Positions 6,523 to 6,731 of a stretch of DNA of 6,731 bases are shown piece by piece. Both the position numbers and the translations under genes were made by a program. The DNA is taken from assembly GCA_036160575.1 (NCBI GenBank), contig JAYYDT010000001.1, forward strand, positions 1 through 6,731. The letters run 5' to 3'. This DNA comes from TMED26 sp002694075. GTDB lineage: Bacteria; Pseudomonadota; Alphaproteobacteria; Thalassobaculales; Thalassobaculaceae. Every line of letters starts with the position of its first letter. Position 1 is the stretch's first letter. The notes under the pieces were generated by a model that was given only the letters and a program-made list of their open reading frames with translations, had not been told where the DNA came from and did no database searches.

Positions 6523-6550
6523 GGTGACGGACAGGGGCGCCGCCGCCGGG

Positions 6551-6731
6551 TTAGCCGGCGCCGGCGACGGTCATGCCGTCGACGCGCAAACTGGGCGCGT
6601 CGGTGCCAAAGCGAAACTCCAGATCGTCGGCGGCGGTCAGGTGGAGGAACATGTCCTTTAAATTGCCGGCGATGGTGGCCTCGCTCACCGGATAGGTGAT
6701 TTCACCGTTCTCGATCCAAAAGCCGGCGGCG
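6551..6731 (-). CDS. pmbA: TldD/PmbA-family protein, PmbA (TldE) C-terminal end (partial)
   Basis: The last 59 codons and the stop (TAA, 6551-6553) of a gene that begins outside the window. The translation begins 'AAGFWIENGEITYPV', then 'SEATIAGNLKDMF' and ends 'LRVDGMTVAGAG'. This resembles the end of PmbA/TldE proteins, where a G-[FY]-W-[IV]-E-N-G-E-I-x-Y-P-V segment, 'IAGNLKDMF' and a terminal 'GMTVAG' are characteristic. In the family, TldE pairs with the metalloprotease TldD; in E. coli the pair matures microcin B17 and the antitoxin CcdA. The end of TldD is similar, but 'GNLKDMF' and the 'MTVAG' ending favour PmbA. The gene is on the same strand as the lipid A genes and ends 89 bases before the DUF374 start. 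Confidence 0.85.
   Translation of the reverse strand, partial: AAGFWIENGEITYPVSEATIAGNLKDMFLHLTAADDLEFRFGTDAPSLRVDGMTVAGAG

Noticed and set aside
6544..6560. Six-base-pair hairpin (CGCCGG / CCGGCG, 5-base loop) over the pmbA stop, possible terminator
   Set aside because: No T-run follows on the minus strand, and short GC hairpins are frequent in this composition.

Overview
The window looks like a GC-rich alphaproteobacterial chromosome, most likely a member of or close to Rhodospirillales. That placement rests on base composition, on the protein sequences, and on the Kdo/lipid A gene order (DUF374 - waaA - lpxK) beside pmbA. It is an inference, because no rRNA or other phylogenetic marker is present. 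Every stretch longer than about 100 bases is coding. No tRNA, rRNA, CRISPR, insertion sequence, integrase or recognisable phage gene was seen.

Left part, plus strand (1-1713): the 3' end of xseA (exonuclease VII large subunit), then a secreted M23 (LytM-type) peptidase whose ATG overlaps the xseA stop, then an FMN-dependent PPOX-type flavoprotein with a strong ribosome binding site. These three are packed like one transcription unit but belong to unrelated processes: DNA repair, cell-wall remodelling and an unknown redox function.

Right part, minus strand (6731 down to 1730): the 3' end of pmbA (TldD/PmbA family), an 89-base gap, then five genes in a row. These are a DUF374 acyltransferase-like protein, waaA (Kdo transferase), lpxK (lipid A 4'-kinase), an LpxL/LpxM-type late acyltransferase, and a TauD/TfdA-family dioxygenase. 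The first four form a lipid A-Kdo maturation block with overlapping start and stop codons. LpxK phosphorylates the tetraacyl disaccharide, WaaA adds Kdo, and the two acyltransferase-type proteins probably add secondary acyl chains. The dioxygenase ends tail to tail with the flavoprotein gene, with 16 bases between the two stop codons.

Several starts given here differ from the longest open frame: PPOX at 1090, lpxK at 4484, waaA at a GTG at 5760, and DUF374 at a GTG at 6461. Each is set by a ribosome binding site, an overlap with the upstream stop, or the usual family N-terminus. I did not find convincing evidence of a new defence or mobile system. The points most worth a second look are the pairing of two late-acyltransferase families in one operon, the dioxygenase at the operon's end, the Asp in place of the third zinc-binding His in the M23 enzyme, and a promoter-like sequence inside the 3' end of lpxK.
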